Of a DNA stretch of 7,830 nt, positions 5,679-7,830 are shown one piece after another (the first letter of the stretch is position 1; every line of letters starts with the position of its first letter). Where the stretch lies: the NCBI GenBank assembly GCA_051000715.1, contig JBPCOB010000050.1, positions 1-7,830 on the forward strand. Reading direction: 5' to 3'. This DNA comes from JBPCOB01 sp051000715 (GTDB taxonomy: Bacteria; Actinomycetota; Actinomycetes; JALYNC01). A program made the position numbers and the translations under genes. The notes beneath the pieces are model-generated. The model worked only from the letters and a program-made list of their open reading frames with translations, had not been told where the DNA came from and made no database searches.

Positions 5679-7830
5679 TCAGCAGACGAAGGACTTTCTC
5701 GCCTTGTTGTTGCCCTCGTTGGACTCCGCGACCACGTTGGCCGGATCGACGATCGCAGTGTATGTATGCGAGCCGGTGAGCTTCCGCGGATCCAGGACTC
5801 CCACCCGTTTGGACTTTCCAGGCGCGAGGGTGAAAGCCGGACTGGTGGTGGCCTGGAAACCGGTGCCGCAGCCGCAGCCTTCCCGGAACAGCACGACGAC
5901 GTTGCTCGCGGTGGCCTTGCCGATGTTCTTGACCAGGCCTGATACGTGCTCACCGGCCGAGTCCTTGACCAGCTGCAAATTGGTGACGACCAGGTCCGGC
6001 TTGGCGTCGAACTGGGCGAACAGCCGAGGTCCGGCCGACTGGCGGGCAATGGTGGCGTACGCGTCGTGGTAACCCTTGGTGTCAGCAGTCGGGTTCTCGG
6101 TCGTGACGCAGTCGGCGGTGCAGCCGTCGGCGTAACCGACGACCCCCCGGCCCTGGGCGTCGAGGTCGAGGTCCATGAAGTCGAGCAGGTTGCGGTCGTC
6201 TGCACAGGTGGTGCCGCTGGTGCAGATGGAGCCGCGCTGGACCGGGTCGTTCGGAGTCACGTTGACGGTCACCCACGACTTGCCGCCGTCGGTGGTCGTC
6301 GCGACGTATAGGTACCAGACGCCCTTGAAGCTCGAGTCGTTCGGGTCGTCGGGGTCGTCGCTGTCCTGGTAGTCGCCCGCCGTCGTCGTACCGAGGAAGG
6401 CGAACGCCGCCCGGTTGTCGTCACCGGCGATGACGGCAGGGAACACGATGTATGTTCTTCAGGCCCATCTGGGCGCCCACGTCAGTGTCGCGCTCGAAGG
6501 TCTCACCCTGGTCGTGCGAGACCGCGATCCGGGCGGTCGCGAACTGCGGCGGGTTGCTCAGGTCGCGGTTCTGGTAGCCGAAGTACATGGTGTTGTTGGA
6601 CCCGATGCCGATGGACGGGTCAGTGCCGCCGCTACGGCCGAGGCTGGTCGGCACGCGGCGCACCGTCCAGGTCTTCCCGTTGTCGCGGGAGACGGAGACG
6701 CCGGCCTTGCCCTGGCAGTTCTTGTTCGGCACGTACGCCGTGCCGTCCGGGGCTACCTTGATGTGGCCGTGCAGGCCGGCGCACTGGCGCAGGTCATAGA
6801 TGTCGTTGCTGTCCCCGTAAGTCAGCCCGCCGTCCCGGCTCAGCGAGCAGAACGCGGCCGCGATCTCCTGCGAGCAGTAGTAGACCGCGTGCGGGTAGCT
6901 GGAGTGTGGCAGGGGGTCGTTCGGGGCGAACGGGCCGCCGCCGAGGCTCTGGTGGTCGGCCCCAGAGGGGAATCCGCCACCCTGCGTCGGCGTCCAGGTG
7001 TCGCCGTCGTTGTCCGTGTAGCACGTCAGGCTGTTGAGGGCCGGCGAGGCGATGAGCTGCGACGAGAACGTCCGACCGAGGGTGTTGTCGGTGAACAGGT
7101 ACGGGTCGATGCTCGTTGCCTGGGTGCAGTCCGGTGGCCGGGCGCTCTTCTCGATCCAGGTGGCGGTCGGCGGCGTGGACGTGTCGTTGAACTGCACTCG
7201 ATAAGTAGACAGACCGGCCTGGTACATCGCCGAACCTGTCTTCCAGTTGATGCCGACCGTCGGCTCGCCCGCGTCGTGCACCGAGCGCCCGCCCTCGGGC
7301 GCCTTGTAGTTCCGGTAGCTCGGCTTCGCCAGCGACGAGGTCGGCGCGCTCGACCGCTCGACGAGGCGGATGGTGCTCGTGACGATCTGGCCGCCGAACG
7401 GCAGCGGCAGGTAGGGCACGATCCGGACGACGTAGTCGCCGGAGTCGGCCGGAGCGAACAGCTGCTCCGGATCCGCGGTGGAGGCGGCTGAGGCGATCGG
7501 GTCGCCCTCGGCCTTGGCTCCCTTGAAGAGGTAGACGTCGTAGTCGGCGAACTCGTTCGGCCAGTCGACCTGGACGGTCAGGGCGTGGTTGTCGCCGTAC
7601 CCGGCCGGCGTCTCCACGTGCAGCGCGAAGTCGTCGCACGGATCAAGTGCCGGGTCCGTGTTGCAGGTGCCGAGCTGGTTCGGCGTCGTGAAGGTCGCGG
7701 TGTACTGCAGCACCGGCGACGCGGCGGTCACGGTGCCGGATGACGGAGTGCTGGCCTGCGCCGTGCTGGCGGCCAGGCTGCCGATGAGGGCGACAGTGGA
7801 GCAGAGGGCAATGGTTCGGCGTACTCGCGA
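5679..7830 (-). pseudogene. Secreted Asp-box (BNR) beta-propeller protein with C-terminal CARDB domain; frameshifted, 5' end beyond window
   Basis: The gene enters from the right edge: the 33 codons before GTG 7731 are open and encode the rest of a signal peptide (RVRRTIAL, hydrophobic core, ASTAQA cleavage site). A pre-peptidase C-terminal-like beta-sandwich follows (about 7615-7365; DWPNEFADYDVYLFKGAK, DSGDYVVRIV). Next is a sialidase-type propeller with five Asp-boxes: TDNDGDTW (~7015), SLSRDGGLTY (~6840), SVSRDNGKTW (~6690), AVSHDQGETF (~6520) and TTTDGGKSW (~6290). A CARDB domain ends the protein (about 6002-5690; KPDLVVTNLQLV, GLVKNIGKATASNVVVLF, VVAESNEGNNKAR). The frame breaks at 6448-6455, where ACAT is duplicated (ACATACAT, minus strand); the first frame then stops at 6421. 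With one copy removed, GLKNI joins VFPAVIAGDD and at least 715 residues read through. The broken product would lose the last propeller blades and CARDB. Sialidase catalytic residues are not evident, so enzymatic activity is not claimed; glycan or surface binding is an inference. Confidence 0.85.
6448..6455. repeat. 4-bp tandem duplication (ATGT x2) causing a frameshift
   Basis: ATGTATGT on the plus strand reads ACATACAT in the Asp-box/CARDB gene. Removing one unit changes AAC-ATA-CAT-CGT to AAC-ATC-GTG-TTC and rejoins the two halves of the gene exactly, so this is very probably a slippage-type insertion, or an error in the sequence. Confidence 0.8.

Noticed and set aside
6415..7491. 358-codon plus-strand open frame
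   Set aside because: It lies antisense to the Asp-box propeller, has shadow-like Arg/Val/Gly composition and no domain signature.
1..7830. CRISPR array, tRNA/rRNA genes, insertion sequence, riboswitch
   Set aside because: I saw no regularly spaced repeats, tRNA-like cloverleaf, transposase motif or recognisable aptamer on either strand.

Overview
The window is strongly GC-rich, with G or C in most third codon positions and frequent GTG/TTG starts. The gene content (an actinobacterial-type pyruvate phosphate dikinase, an AbiEi-like/DUF559 protein, and secreted proteins with Ala-X-Ala signal peptides) points to a high-GC actinobacterium. I cannot name the genus.

Layout. Positions 1-430 (minus) hold the N-terminal half of a membrane-anchored YdcF/SanA-like DUF218 protein, cut by the window edge. 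It starts inside the stop codon of ppdK (427-3132, minus), a complete pyruvate phosphate dikinase, so the two look translationally coupled. A 206-bp divergent spacer (3133-3338) separates ppdK from a plus-strand gene (3339-4328) for an orphan protein. That protein has an AbiEi-type N-terminus and a PD-(D/E)XK-like (DUF559) C-terminus.

From 4291 to the right edge everything reads on the minus strand and encodes exported proteins, and every gene there is broken. In transcription order: (i) a large secreted Asp-box (BNR) beta-propeller protein with a C-terminal CARDB domain enters from the right edge. It carries a 4-bp tandem duplication at 6448-6455 that shifts the frame; removing one copy restores one continuous protein. 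(ii) A short lipoprotein-like protein (about 5251-5633 or 5678) seems to have lost one base near 5310; restoring it gives a C-terminus whose stop overlaps the next start as TTGA. (iii) The signal peptide and N-terminal ~220 residues of a secreted protein of unknown function follow (about 4582-5254). (iv) In another frame comes the C-terminal tail of what looks like a branched-chain amino-acid-type ABC substrate-binding protein (4291-about 4581). Parts iii and iv probably meet at a deletion or frameshift junction. The tail runs 38 bp into the convergent DUF559 gene.

Metabolically only ppdK is readily interpretable (pyruvate/PEP interconversion). I see no clear new multi-gene system. The most notable signals are the cluster of broken exported-protein genes next to intact housekeeping genes, the precise 4-bp duplication, and the orphan nuclease-like gene. 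Sequencing or assembly indels are a real alternative explanation for the broken genes.
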